Assembly (NCBI GenBank): GCA_051861545.1
Contig: JBIMKP010000016.1
Coordinates: 24,908 to 88,907 of the forward strand
Direction: 5' to 3'
DNA: 64,000 bases
From: CAISCU01 sp051861545
Lineage (GTDB): Bacteria; Bacteroidota; Bacteroidia; UKL13-3
Each line of letters starts with the position of its first letter. The stretch's first letter is position 1. The position numbers and the translations under genes are program-made. Positions 8,534 to 19,100 of this stretch are shown here, in pieces. A model generated the notes under the pieces. It worked only from the letters and a program-made list of their open reading frames with translations. It made no database searches and was not told where the DNA came from.

Positions 8534-9211
8534 ATGAAAACATATCTTATTGCAGGTGCATCAAAGGGAATTGGACTTTCAATTGCTGAAAAATTAAAAG
8601 AAAATGGACATAAAGTTATCAATCTTAGTAGAACAGCATCATTGATAGCAGATGAAAATTATACAACAGATTTTTCATCAAGCCCGATAGACTTACCTGA
8701 AATAGATGGCGTTTTTGATGGTTTGATTTATTGTCCAGGAAGCATCAATTTAAAACCATTTAAAGCTTTTAAAGACGAAGATTTTTTGAAAGATTTTCAA
8801 ATCAATTTTTTGGGTGCAACAGCTTTTATAAGAAAATATTCAAAACAATTAAGTAATCCTGAAACGGCATCAATTCTATTGTTTAGTACGGTTGCAGTTC
8901 AAACAGGAATGAGTTTTCATAGCAGTATATCTGCAGCAAAAGGAGCTGTTGAAGGATTAACAAGAAGTCTAGCAGCAGAATTTGCGCCATCAATTCGGGT
9001 GAATTGTATAGCACCATCTTTAACCAAAACGGAATTAGCTGAAAAACTGATTAATTCAGACGTGAAATTAAAAGCATCAGAAGATAGACATCCATTGAAG
9101 AAAATTGGTGAACCAGAAGATTTAGCTCATATGGCAATTAGCATTTTGGAAAACAAATGGCTTACTGGACAAATTATTCATCTTGATGGAGGGATGAGTG
9201 CTATTAGGTAA
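8534..9211 (+). CDS. SDR-family protein lacking the catalytic Tyr
   Basis: A 225-aa short-chain dehydrogenase/reductase fold protein. The nucleotide-binding glycine motif AGASKGIG is at residues 7-14. The family Ser is probably in LLFSTVAVQ. The YxxxK motif reads ISAAK at residues 132-136 (codons ATA at 8927, AAA at 8939), so Lys is kept but Tyr is replaced by Ile. The C-terminal GQIIHLDGGM is typical. Without Tyr, ordinary proton-relay chemistry is doubtful; it may bind NAD(P)H without reducing a carbonyl, or use another acid. The flavin reductase-like gene begins 1 base after its stop, implying a joint role. Confidence 0.85.
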   Translation: MKTYLIAGASKGIGLSIAEKLKENGHKVINLSRTASLIADENYTTDFSSSPIDLPEIDGVFDGLIYCPGSINLKPFKAFKDEDFLKDFQINFLGATAFIRKYSKQLSNPETASILLFSTVAVQTGMSFHSSISAAKGAVEGLTRSLAAEFAPSIRVNCIAPSLTKTELAEKLINSDVKLKASEDRHPLKKIGEPEDLAHMAISILENKWLTGQIIHLDGGMSAIR

Positions 9212-9212
9212 T

Positions 9213-9842
9213 ATGAAAACAATTTCGAAAACTGATTTAGAGCAAATGGAAAAACAAGCCAGAACTAATCTGGTAAATAGTCTTTCCGGTATTCAACCAG
9301 CCAATTTAATTGCTAGTAAAAGTTTAGCTGGTTTAAGTAATGTAGCAATATTCAATTCTGTGATGCATATTGGTGCCAATCCTGCTTTGATGGGATTTAT
9401 TTTAAGACCCATTAGTGTACAAAGAGATACTTACCAAAACATTGTTGATACAGGTTATTTTAGCATCAATTCTGTTGATGAAAATTTTTATAAGAAGGCG
9501 CATCAAACCAGCGCCAGGTATGAGGTTTCGGAATTTGAAGCCTGTGGTTTAAGTGAATGGTATTCTGATAGTTTTCCTGTTCCTTATGTAGAAGAAAGTA
9601 AGTTGAAAATTGGTTTAAAATTGGAAAGTATTATTCCTATTCCATTGAATGATACTTTATTGATTATAGGAAGTGTTCAAGAAATTATAATAGATGAAAA
9701 TCATATCGCAAAGGATTCATCTATTTTACATCATAATATGAATAATGTGGGTGTTGTAGGATTAGATGTTTATCATTCGACAAACAAAATCGCACAACTT
9801 AGTTATGCCAAACCAGGAAAGATGCCCGAAGAAATCAACTAA
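9213..9842 (+). CDS. Flavin reductase-like FMN-binding split-barrel protein
   Basis: A 209-aa protein resembling the flavin reductase-like/FMN-binding split-barrel family: GLSNVAIFNSVMHIGANPALMGFILRP in the first half (flavin-contact region), YFSINSV, then a barrel ending NNVGVVGLDVYHS. Members reduce FMN or carry it as cofactor. ATG 9213, directly after the SDR stop at 9211, is chosen over an in-frame GTG at 9198 inside the SDR gene. Its 3' end overlaps the convergent barrel gene by 4 bases. The pairing with the Tyr-less SDR suggests a shared flavin or NAD(P)H function; the substrate is unknown. Confidence 0.8.
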   Translation: MKTISKTDLEQMEKQARTNLVNSLSGIQPANLIASKSLAGLSNVAIFNSVMHIGANPALMGFILRPISVQRDTYQNIVDTGYFSINSVDENFYKKAHQTSARYEVSEFEACGLSEWYSDSFPVPYVEESKLKIGLKLESIIPIPLNDTLLIIGSVQEIIIDENHIAKDSSILHHNMNNVGVVGLDVYHSTNKIAQLSYAKPGKMPEEIN

Positions 9843-10954
9843 AACCAAACCGAAAAATTGCCAATAACTTGGAGTGAGTTTTTACTAGGATTTTCTTTGC
9901 TATCAAGGAAAACTTCCTGCTTAGAATCATAGTACTTACAATCGAGCCTTAACATACAATTATCAAGTACTTTGTAGTTGTATGCTAAAGTTACTCCTGC
10001 TGTCTGAAATCCTTTTGTATATAAGGGAGTCACCATCATATTTTGAGGATCGTTTAAGTATTCCAATCTACCTCCAATACCATGATTTTTCTTTAACCAA
10101 TATAAGGTTTGAAAATTCATGTTCCACCAATTTTCAGCCCCTTTTAAACCCAAACTATCTTTTGTATTTTGAATGCCATAATAAGTATCAAATGAAGCAT
10201 TAAAACGTTTATTCGGCGATTGATAAATGCTGTAAAAATCTATAAAATGCCTTTGTCTGAAATCCGGCCTAGGATTGTTTGCGGCATTACCTGAATATAA
10301 ATTAAGGTCGAATAACCAATTATCTGTAGGTCTAAATTCAAGTTGTAATGCCAGTGATTTATCAGAATTATGTGTAACTGTTTGCTGCCATCCATTCAAT
10401 AAAAAGAAATTAGCTGATAGTTTAGGGAGTATCGGAATTGATAATTTAGCACCGGTTACAAAGTAAGGAGAATATTCAGCAGCCATAGAGCGAGAATATA
10501 AAAACTGATCTTTACTTACTGGAGATTCATTAGTTATAGGTGAAGCCATTACTCCAACATCAAGCCAGATTTCTCTATTTTTAAATAGTTTTATTCCTGC
10601 ATTGGCTTCTAGTAAATTCTTTAAAGTTTGAGGTTCGCTTGCATAATTGGTATTAATATAAGTACCAAATGCAGGAACAAATGCAGCCCTGATTCGCGAT
10701 GAATTATACCTGAATGCAGCATAAACCAAATTTATATTTACCTCATTATGTCGGTTTGATGAAACCTGATAAGGTGTAACTTCTGCTTTGGGCTGATTAA
10801 AATCGTAGAGGTAATAGGCATCAACAAAACCATGAATGCTCAGTTTACCATCAAACTTTACATCATTGGTATCGAGATTGGCTGAATTAAATACCTGAGC
10901 CATTCCTTGATTCAAGCATAATATCAAACCAACAAAAAGTATAATTCTAAACAT
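9839..10954 (-). CDS. Outer-membrane beta-barrel protein (porin-2/OmpL-like)
   Basis: A 371-aa exported barrel. A signal peptide (MFRIILFVGLILCLNQGMAQ) is followed by alternating amphipathic strands rich in Tyr/Asn/Arg, for example KLSIHGFVDAYYLYDFN, and the protein ends in ...VIGNFSVWF, a terminal aromatic as required for BAM-dependent insertion. The pattern fits the putative beta-barrel porin-2 family common in Bacteroidota. Substrate or pore selectivity cannot be read. It is single-gene, convergent with the flavin reductase-like gene and divergent from msrA. A TAGATTTG -7 box lies 22 bases upstream of the start. Confidence 0.8.
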   Translation of the reverse strand: MFRIILFVGLILCLNQGMAQVFNSANLDTNDVKFDGKLSIHGFVDAYYLYDFNQPKAEVTPYQVSSNRHNEVNINLVYAAFRYNSSRIRAAFVPAFGTYINTNYASEPQTLKNLLEANAGIKLFKNREIWLDVGVMASPITNESPVSKDQFLYSRSMAAEYSPYFVTGAKLSIPILPKLSANFFLLNGWQQTVTHNSDKSLALQLEFRPTDNWLFDLNLYSGNAANNPRPDFRQRHFIDFYSIYQSPNKRFNASFDTYYGIQNTKDSLGLKGAENWWNMNFQTLYWLKKNHGIGGRLEYLNDPQNMMVTPLYTKGFQTAGVTLAYNYKVLDNCMLRLDCKYYDSKQEVFLDSKENPSKNSLQVIGNFSVWF

Positions 10955-10975
10955 AAATCATTCGCTAATAGAAGA

Positions 10976-10983
10976 CAAATCTA
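10976..10983 (-). promoter_or_regulatory. Bacteroidota -7 box for the barrel gene
   Basis: Read on the minus strand the site is TAGATTTG, an exact TAnnTTTG match 21-28 bases before the ATG at 10954. The nearest TTTG that could act as -33 lies 23 bases further upstream, slightly longer than the usual spacing. Confidence 0.5.
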
Positions 10984-11054
10984 ATCATGTGATTTGCAAA
11001 AACACACAAAACAAAGCACAAATAAATTTTGTTAATTTGATAACAAATAAAAAT

Positions 11055-11600
11055 ATGGAACAAATAGCCATTTTCGGAGCAGGATGTTTTTGGTGTGTGG
11101 AAGCAGTTTTTCAAAGACTAAACGGCGTATTAAAAGTTGAAAGCGGATACAGTGGAGGCTTTATTAAAAATCCGCCATACAGGGAAGTTTGTAGTGGTAC
11201 TACCGGACATGCAGAAGTATGCAAAATCACTTATGATGACAGCATAATCAGCTTTAAAACTTTACTATCTGTATTCTGGCAAACCCACGATCCAACCACT
11301 TTAAACCGACAAGGAAATGATGTTGGGACCCAATATCGTTCTGCTATTTTTTATCTAAATGAAGAACAAAAAAATGAAGCTGAAAAGCTAAAAATGGAAT
11401 TGGATGAAACAGGAGTTTTTCATTTACCCATCGTTACAGAAATTACGGCTTATTTAAATTATTATCCTGCTGAAGATTATCACCAGAATTATTACAACCA
11501 AAATTCGGAACAGGGTTATTGTCGTTTTGTTGTAGCGCCAAAAGTTGAAAAACTGTATAAAGTGTTTGGCGATTCCTTGATTCTGAAAAAAGATATTTAG
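11055..11600 (+). CDS. msrA: Peptide-methionine (S)-S-oxide reductase
   Basis: MsrA reduces methionine-S-sulfoxide in proteins using thioredoxin or another thiol donor. The 181-aa product has the catalytic GAGCFWCVEA near the N-terminus, then GYSGG, TGHAEVCKITYDD, FWQTHDPTTLNRQGNDVGTQ and YHQNYY, all hallmarks. No extra signal peptide, so cytoplasmic. ATG 11055 starts at the family N-terminus; the longer in-frame option from 10989 adds 22 residues that look like upstream promoter sequence. Identity firm. Confidence 0.96.
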   Translation: MEQIAIFGAGCFWCVEAVFQRLNGVLKVESGYSGGFIKNPPYREVCSGTTGHAEVCKITYDDSIISFKTLLSVFWQTHDPTTLNRQGNDVGTQYRSAIFYLNEEQKNEAEKLKMELDETGVFHLPIVTEITAYLNYYPAEDYHQNYYNQNSEQGYCRFVVAPKVEKLYKVFGDSLILKKDI

Positions 11601-11610
11601 CTTATTGAAT

Positions 11611-11653
11611 CCAATTGAACTCAAATACATTGAATAAATTTGAGTTCAATTGG
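11611..11653. terminator. 16-bp perfect inverted repeat between msrA and the GreA-C-like gene
   Basis: Arms 11611-11626 and 11638-11653 are exact reverse complements with an 11-base loop, 10 bases after the msrA stop. It lacks a clean T-run, so it may be an mRNA 3'-end stabiliser or weak terminator rather than a classical one. It also argues against starting the next gene at TTG 11640, which lies in the right arm. Confidence 0.55.
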
Positions 11654-11687
11654 CTTAAGTGTTCAAACGAAATGTTTAATTTGCGGC

Positions 11688-12152
11688 ATGGATAAAGACA
11701 AAGGATTATTACTTAAACAAGATCTTATACATGCCGCAAGTTTGGCTTTAGAAGAAAGAATTAAAGCTGCTGAAAAGGCAATGAAATCTGCCCAAGAATC
11801 AGCAAATAGTGAAGAAAAAAGCAGTGCCGGTGATAAATACGAAACTGGCAGAGCAATGGGTCAGTTGGAAAGAGACATGAATGCCAAACAATTATTGATG
11901 GCTCAAAATGAATTAAATGCCTTACAAGCCATAAAATTAGATGCGAAAACAACAGGTAAATCAGGCGCATTAATAAAAACCTCACAGAACTATTATTTCA
12001 TTTCTATTGGACTAGGCACATTTGAAGCCAATAATATTAAGGTACATTTGGTATCACCCCTCTCTCCTATTGGTAAAGCCATGGAAGGCTTGGGCATTGG
12101 GGATGATTTTGTTTTCAATGGACAAAGTCAGTTGATTGAATTTGTAGTATAG
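11688..12152 (+). CDS. GreA/GreB C-terminal-like protein
   Basis: A 154-aa cytoplasmic protein: an Ala/Glu/Lys-rich helical first half with the signature KSSAGDKYETGRAM, then a beta-rich C-terminal half (FISIGLGTFEANNIKVHLVSPLSPIGKAMEGLGIGDDF) similar to the FKBP-like C-terminal domain of GreA/GreB transcript-cleavage factors. It lacks a full Gre coiled-coil, so it may bind RNA polymerase without inducing cleavage. Similar Bacteroidota proteins are often mislabelled 3-oxoacyl-ACP synthase; there is no thiolase fold here. ATG 11688 gives the family N-terminus; the upstream TTG adds a Cys-containing leader overlapping the inverted repeat. Confidence 0.72.
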   Translation: MDKDKGLLLKQDLIHAASLALEERIKAAEKAMKSAQESANSEEKSSAGDKYETGRAMGQLERDMNAKQLLMAQNELNALQAIKLDAKTTGKSGALIKTSQNYYFISIGLGTFEANNIKVHLVSPLSPIGKAMEGLGIGDDFVFNGQSQLIEFVV

Positions 12153-12198
12153 TTTAGATTGAAAAAGAAAAAGGCTTAATATTGCGCAAAATAATATT

Positions 12199-12675
12199 AT
12201 GATACAAAGACTTCAAACCGTATACCTAGCGCTCATTATTGTGATTTTGGTTTTGTTATGCAGCATCGAAATTATGCATTACAGAACTGTAGTTCCTGCA
12301 TTGGAATATAAACTCAACTTGTTTTATTTCAACAAATTCGAAAATGGTGCTTTAACAGAAACTCATATGCAATTCGGATTGATTACCATCAGCTCTATCA
12401 TTATGGGATTAACGGCCTTTATTATTGGTTCATATAAAGACAGAAAAAAACAAATCAAATTTGGCTGGATAAACATGGTAGCTATTATACTTTTAGTTGT
12501 AGCATTTTTGGTAAAAGCAGTTTTATTTATTCCAGGATTCGATTCAAGTAATTTAATGGTTTTATCGATTTTTGGATTATCTATTTTCTTCTTCATTATT
12601 TATTTAAATCTGAGAGCCATCATGCTTATTAAAAAGGATGAAGAACTGGTGAGAAGTGCTGATAGGATTAGGTAG
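12199..12675 (+). CDS. DUF4293-family membrane protein
   Basis: A 158-aa protein with four predicted transmembrane helices: residues about 7-27, 55-75, 87-108 and 113-135. The start MIQRLQTVYLALI and the overall layout match the Bacteroidota DUF4293 family, whose function is unknown. A basic cytoplasmic loop (SYKDRKKQIKFG) separates helices 2 and 3. It lies 46 bases downstream of the GreA-C-like gene and is followed by a hairpin with a T-run at 12721-12777. Confidence 0.82.
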   Translation: MIQRLQTVYLALIIVILVLLCSIEIMHYRTVVPALEYKLNLFYFNKFENGALTETHMQFGLITISSIIMGLTAFIIGSYKDRKKQIKFGWINMVAIILLVVAFLVKAVLFIPGFDSSNLMVLSIFGLSIFFFIIYLNLRAIMLIKKDEELVRSADRIR

Positions 12676-12701
12676 TATAGGAATTTAAACTATTCGATTG
12701 T

Positions 12702-12828
12702 TTAAAATAACAACAATCATAAAAAGAGAATTTTTGCTTTTGTTAATTCAACAAAAAAGCAGAAATTCTCTTTTTTTGTTTAACAGCAATCACCAGAATT
12801 CTAATGCGAATAATTAAAAACGACATCA
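12702..12828. repeat. 127-bp intergenic repeat, copy 1, with terminator-like hairpin
   Basis: This stretch and 19352-19478 share nearly the same sequence in the same orientation: a lead with TTAAAATAA and ACAATCAT, a long stem (12721-12744 with 12750-12777, about 24 bp with small bulges), a T-rich tail, then a conserved trailer ending CGACATC. Differences are scattered substitutions and small indels. The hairpin plus T-run would end transcription of the DUF4293 gene on + and, read the other way, could close the giant minus-strand gene. Confidence 0.8.
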
Positions 12829-13192
12829 AATTAATTACAAAAAAATAAAGAAATTCAAACTGGTTAATGGCGCATTAAATGTTCAGTTTTACTAAAGATT
12901 TTCAACAAACTTTTTATTTATAAAACAACTCTGTAAAGCTAAAATCTGAAAACAAATAAAACCAGATTATAGCCCATTTACTAAGAAGTGATAAGGCACT
13001 AAAAAGCATCAAGGCTTATGCTATTTCGTGAAAGATTTTTGGTGAAATAGCACAACAAATTGAGCAAAAAAATTACATCCAAAAATTGGCTATTAGATGT
13101 TTTCAAGTTAGTCAATTTTAAATTACTGAATGGAAATTTCCCATGTCTAATTAAATAGTGGAATATAATCTTGGCAAATCGCTACTCTAATT
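12829..13192. other. Intergenic gap downstream of the giant T9SS gene
   Basis: About 360 AT-rich bases with no credible ORF. One 9-bp perfect hairpin is present, TGCTATTTC (13019-13027) with GAAATAGCA (13044-13052). It has no T-run on either strand. Nothing else was recognised. Confidence 0.5.
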
Positions 13193-16100
13193 TTATTCTT
13201 TCACAATCATTCTTGCCTCACCATCATTTAATCTTAGAAAATAAATTCCTGGTTTAATTTTCTGATCAAAAACAATATCTAATTCTGCATTTGCATCAAG
13301 ACTTCCATTGATTATCAAGCGACCATATATATCCAAAATTTCATATCTAATAAAACCTGATTCTTTGCTCTCCAATGTTAATTTATCAGTAAAAGGATTT
13401 GGATACACACGGAGCTCTGATTCCAGATTTTCATTATTTATACTGATTGTTCGAGAATAAGAAATTGTACCATCCAAATCTGTCATTCTAAGTCGGTAAA
13501 AAGATGCTCCATTGAATGGAAACAAATCAACAAAATCATATTTATAATTGCCTGTACCGGGACCAACAATAAAATTTACTCTTCCTATAGTTTCAAAATC
13601 ACCTGCACCTGAATTTCGTTCAATATCAAACCATTTTGAAACGCTGTTCCTTGTAGTAATCCAATTTAATAAAACCTTGTTGTCAACTCGGGCTGCATTG
13701 AATTTAAGCAGTGTTACCGGCAATGTAGAGGCACCATTTGTTGCAATTGTAAATTGCCCCATGCTTGTGATTCCGGTAAATGTAACTGTATTACCAACAA
13801 CACCACCTGCACTAACTGTTTTAAGCAATTGCCAAGGGCCGTGTTCTATGGCATTCCTGCCAAATAACCTGAGTGTAGTATCAGAAGCACTTAATTGACC
13901 AGGTAACAAAGTAAAACTTAGGTTAGCTGTGCAGGTAACATTAGGACCGATTGGATTAACAATCCAATATTTTTCTGAATATGTTCTTTGCACTCCTGTT
14001 GGTAAAACGTTAGGTGTATAAGGAATTTCATTTAAAACTAAATCAACGGGCGATCCAAAAGGACTGGTAATATTCAAACTTAAATTTTTAAGGGAATAAG
14101 TACCACTAGTAACTATTGAATTGATAAGGCAGGAATCACCACCTGCAGGGACAGATGATTTAACCCTATTAGATGTACCGGAAATTTGTCCTGTAAGGAA
14201 ACTAAAGCAATCATAAACATTATCATTTCCAATTGGCTCATTCATCTGAAAATAGACCAATAATCCTGGTGTAGATGCTGGCATCATTCGATGCATATTT
14301 TTCCTGATACTATTTTGATTCAGAGCAATATTCCAAATTCTAACTTCATCAATCCAACCATTAACAAGTTGGGTAGTATAATTATAAGAAGGTGCGCCAA
14401 TTGCCAAATCAGAAGTATTGTTGCCTATTGGGTTAAGAGAAGCATTGCTCAATATAACTACCAATCCATTTACATAAGTTTTATAGTTATCAGTTCCAGG
14501 AGACCATGTTACAGCTATATGGGTCCACTTTCCAACAGGGAAATTTGACAATGCACCTTGCGTATAAACTAATCCTGTATTATCCCAAATTTGAGAAACG
14601 ATTTTACCCCCAACTAATCCAATGATGAAGCCTTTATCCGTACCATAAGTTTTGGTTTTAGAAATTAAGACCTGGTCTCTTGAGGGGTCAGTGATATTTA
14701 CCCATGCTTCTATACTCAGATTAGAACCAAAAGTTAATGATGTCTGATGTGGAACCTTGATATAATTACTTGTTCCGTTTCCATTAAAAGCATTACCCGG
14801 AGCGGTTGTAAGTGTTGAAATATTAAAGTTTAGAGAATCATTGGCGGAAAAGTTATCTGGCAGACCATTTGGATTAAAAACAACTACTCTTACTGAATTA
14901 AATCCATTGCTTAAAACTAATGCACCAGGAACAGTAAATGTACCTGAATCACATCCAATTGCATATCCACTTGTTGAATAAATAAGCCATGGACCATTAT
15001 TCACAGAAACCTTCACACTGAAATTATAAAGAGGATTGGTGGTATGATTTCTAATTGTAAGATTCAGGTTATTTGACCCTTGAACAATGGGACCATTAAA
15101 GGAATAGTTTTCTATCCCAATATCATTTGAATAACCTATTGCTTCATGGGCTCCGATTACAGGAAATGCAAATCTTAGCGCCCCATTAATATCTGAGGTT
15201 AGATATTGTGATATTGGAGTTCCCCTTAAACAAGCACTTGTTAAATGTAAATCTGTTGATGAAACAAATGATGGGATAACTGAAACAGATTGGGCTCCAC
15301 CAGTTGCAGTTGTATTAAAGTTTGCAGAAGTAAAAGCGGTAGAATTTCGGTATCCAAGGTTTCCAAAAATTGAACTATTGTAATAAATATTATAATCTAC
15401 ATTTCCTGCTATGATGGGTGTAGCAAAATAAATAGGATATGAACCTGAACCTGTAGTCTTAAAAATATTGTTCTGAATTAATGCCGTTTGACCTGGGAAA
15501 TTGTAATAATTCAAACCATAATTATTGGCAGACTGAGTCATATTGACACTGTTATGAAGAATATTAATTGGTGAGACAACTGTTCCATTGTTAAATACAT
15601 TTATCCCACAACTACCAAGTAAACCATTACCAACAATCATATTGTTGTAAATTTCAGTTGTAGATGTTCCAGTGGAAAAATTCCAAAGATCAATACCGGT
15701 TCCGGAAAAAATTCTATTGTTATTGATTCGAGTAGCTTGGGAACTTAAATGTCTATTGTGTTGCACACCAATTCCTGTATGTGGTAGACCAACAGTAGTT
15801 GATACATAATTATTCAAAATCTCGATTGGATTAAAAATATAATACACTTTAATACCAAAATTACAAAATTGTTCGACTCTGTTCCAGCGAATGAGATGCC
15901 CTCTATTATACAATGTATTACCTGTACTACCTGAGGTGATTACTATTCCGGAATTTGCAAACATTACTCTGTTACTGTCTATTACTAAAGAGTCTGCCCT
16001 TTGTGCCGCCTCCAGAATTGATGAAATATGACCGGTAAGATGAATACCATAGGATGCGCTCTTTCCAACATTTGGAAGCTGAACAATACAATTTTTAATC

Positions 16101-19100
16101 TTACATCCTACACTTGTAATAGTAGTTGCACTTCCAATGATTGCAATACCTGTGCAAGTTCCATACCAGTTATTGGTAACACCCAGATTATTAACTGTAA
16201 CATAATTAGCCAGATTTATTTTGAAAGCTGCATCAGCAATAGCAGTTCTTATAATTGCATTATTTGCATTTACACCATTGAATACTATAAAATTTGCTGC
16301 TGAACTTCCAGGTATGGGTCCATTGACAATTACTTGTTCATTATAAATTCCAGGATTAACCAAGAATGTTACTGGGCCAGATACTCCGTAATTTTGCAAT
16401 ACAATGGTTGCATCAGCAAAAGTATTAAAAGAAGCATTCGAGCCCCCAATTGTATAAGTACCAGAGAGAGGTTGGTAAAACCTGATTTCTGTCCAAAGTG
16501 TATCATTTTGATTTTGCGAATCAGGTAATCCGTTTGGCATAGAAGTATAAACTTGAAGCGAATTCACCCCAGCAAGAATATTCATTGCATTAAGACCCGA
16601 AAAACTTAAGCTGATTGTATCGCATGAAGCCAATGTTCCTGTCCATGGTATAGTAACAATTGCAGAACCATTTAACTTGTAATTCAAGTTAAACCCAAGT
16701 ATAGGATTGTTACCTGCATTCTTAATTCTAACAAGCAAATTTTGACTTCCCTGAGTTGCAGAAATAACCGGGTTTAGAATAGTTTCCAATGAAAGATTAT
16801 TTGCTGTTGAAAGATATTCATAAGCTCCAATAGTTGGAATTGAAGTCCTATTAATTCCTATTAAATCGGTCGGAACAATGGATTGTAAGTTCACTCCACG
16901 TTCACAGGTATTTATTGGTCTAAGATCTGTTATACTTCTGGTCCCGGGTAATCTACAAAATGAAGAATCACCTCCACCTGTTGTTGTCTTGAAATTTGCA
17001 GTAGTAATATTCCCTCCTCTAAACAATAAATTAACAGTTCTGGAATTCCAATATAAATTGTTGTTAATTACATTTACTGTTGGACTAGAAGATAAATAAA
17101 CACAATAAATATTGGTTCCTGTATTTGACAATATGGAGAAAATATTATTCTTACAAAGCAGGCCATTTACATTAGCAGAGTTCGAATAAAAGAAACAATA
17201 TTGCTGGCTTCCAAATCCACTTATTTGAATGGTATTATGAAGCACTTGGTAAGTTCCGGCTGTAGATGAGTTGATGAGGATTCCGTTACTTGAAGTATAA
17301 CCCATTCTGTTTACCGTATTATTTACAATCCTAAAAGGCGCATTAGCATTTGATGCACAACTACTCAGATTAATTCCATTTTCAGGTGCAAAAAGAATTT
17401 TGTTATTACTGACTAAAGTACCTACAGTAAGATTTGTATTTACATTAAAAAACAAATAGATTCCTTGTCCTGATGTTATTACAGAAGGATTCATTGAAAT
17501 AGTATTACCTGAAATAACTAAAGGATTGTAAACATACTGAACAGCAATACCTGAATTAAAACTATTGTTAATTGTATTAAACCTCACTCTGTGATTTCTG
17601 TTATAAGTGCCATTCCCATTTGTAAAACCATGTATCCAGATTCCATATAAACCACCTATTATTTCATTGCTATCAATGGTAATTGAATCAAGTCGATTGT
17701 TTACCGTTGTAAGAGAAGAACCTGATACCAGAATACAACTATTAACCTGATTATTATAAAGTAAATTCACTTTGCAATTTACAATTGAACAACCTGTACC
17801 TTTAGTATCCAAGGTATTTCCAATGATAGAAACTCCGGTACAATTTCCAACAAATCTATTGACAACCGAAATATTTCTAATTGAAACGTAACTAGTATGT
17901 AAAACAGTAACAAGTGCATCTCCAATACTGTCATTAACAATACATGTATTTTTATCTACACCATTTATTTTAATAGTATTAACTGCGCTAACTCCCGGTA
18001 CTTTATTAAAAAACACTTTTCCTGTATATGTTCCTGGATTCACTTGAATATTAACGGGACCACAGATACCAATCTGACTCATGTCAGCGGCCAGTTCTGC
18101 AAGACTTTGGTAATCGGCGCCAACTCCACCAACTGTATAGTTACCTGTAAAAAGTGGTCTTTTACTCACCTCCATAGTATCATTCAGATAATTCGGATCT
18201 AGTTGCCCATTGGGTAATGAAACTGTAACCCTAATTTTTGAATTCTGGCTTGGGTTGAAAAAGTATTGTCCGAGATTGATTAAGGTATCTGTTTTGTTTC
18301 CATTAGGATTCAAAATGGTATCCAATGGAATTTTAACAAGGAGACTTGATTGTGGTAAACCATCAACAGTCCATGATAAATTAAAACTATCAATTCTATT
18401 CTTTCCAAAATTAGCAACCCTTACTTTTACATTACGTAAACCTGAACCACATTGTGGAAATGGTTCTTCAATCCCTATGATTCCGGCATTATTAAAACCA
18501 ACTGGGACCGGCACAAACTTTATCTTACCAACAAAACCTACCTGGGCGCTGGTTGGAGCAAATGGAGGTGTATTACTGGTGCCATATGATATATTAGTTC
18601 CAGTTGAGATAGTGCATCCCTCTGCTGAAAAATAAATGGGAATTGAACTTGGTATAGAATGCACACGAATTGCGCTATTTGTAAGTGTAGTTAACACGAA
18701 GCCATAAGTAGTATTAGCAGGAACGACAAAACTGCTTGTTGAAATAAAACTCTGAGTAGTGGTATTAAAACTATTGGTATTTGCTACACCTAAAAAGGAG
18801 CCTACCATGGCCACATTCCAACCATTTGAAGTTGTTATACCCAAAGGAGTTCCATTTATGGGTGTTTGATTAAAATACAAATAAGCAGTATTGTAACCCG
18901 ATAATGCACTAACTGATTCTATTTCCCTGATAGAAACAGGATATGGATTATTGTTACTGAAATTGAAAGTAACCATACCACTTGTTGAGTTACTAATAAA
19001 AGTACCGGTTGTGGTTGAGATGGTTGAATTCTGAGCTTGAAGTGCAGGTATAAAACAAACAACTAAAACAAAAGAAATAAGAAAAAATCTGAGAAGTAGT

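Noticed and set aside
11640..12152. TTG 11640 as start of the GreA-C-like gene
   Set aside because: It lies inside the right arm of the 16-bp inverted repeat and adds a non-conserved leader; ATG 11688 fits the family.
11640..12152. 3-oxoacyl-ACP synthase annotation
   Set aside because: No thiolase fold or Cys-His-His/Asn site; the label arises from database error propagation.
13019..13052. 9-bp hairpin as terminator of the giant T9SS gene
   Set aside because: It is about 140 bases from the stop codon and has no T-run on the minus strand.
18210..18635. 141-codon ORF opposite the giant beta-helix gene
   Set aside because: Antisense to clearly coding sequence; composition follows the real gene, and no family features.
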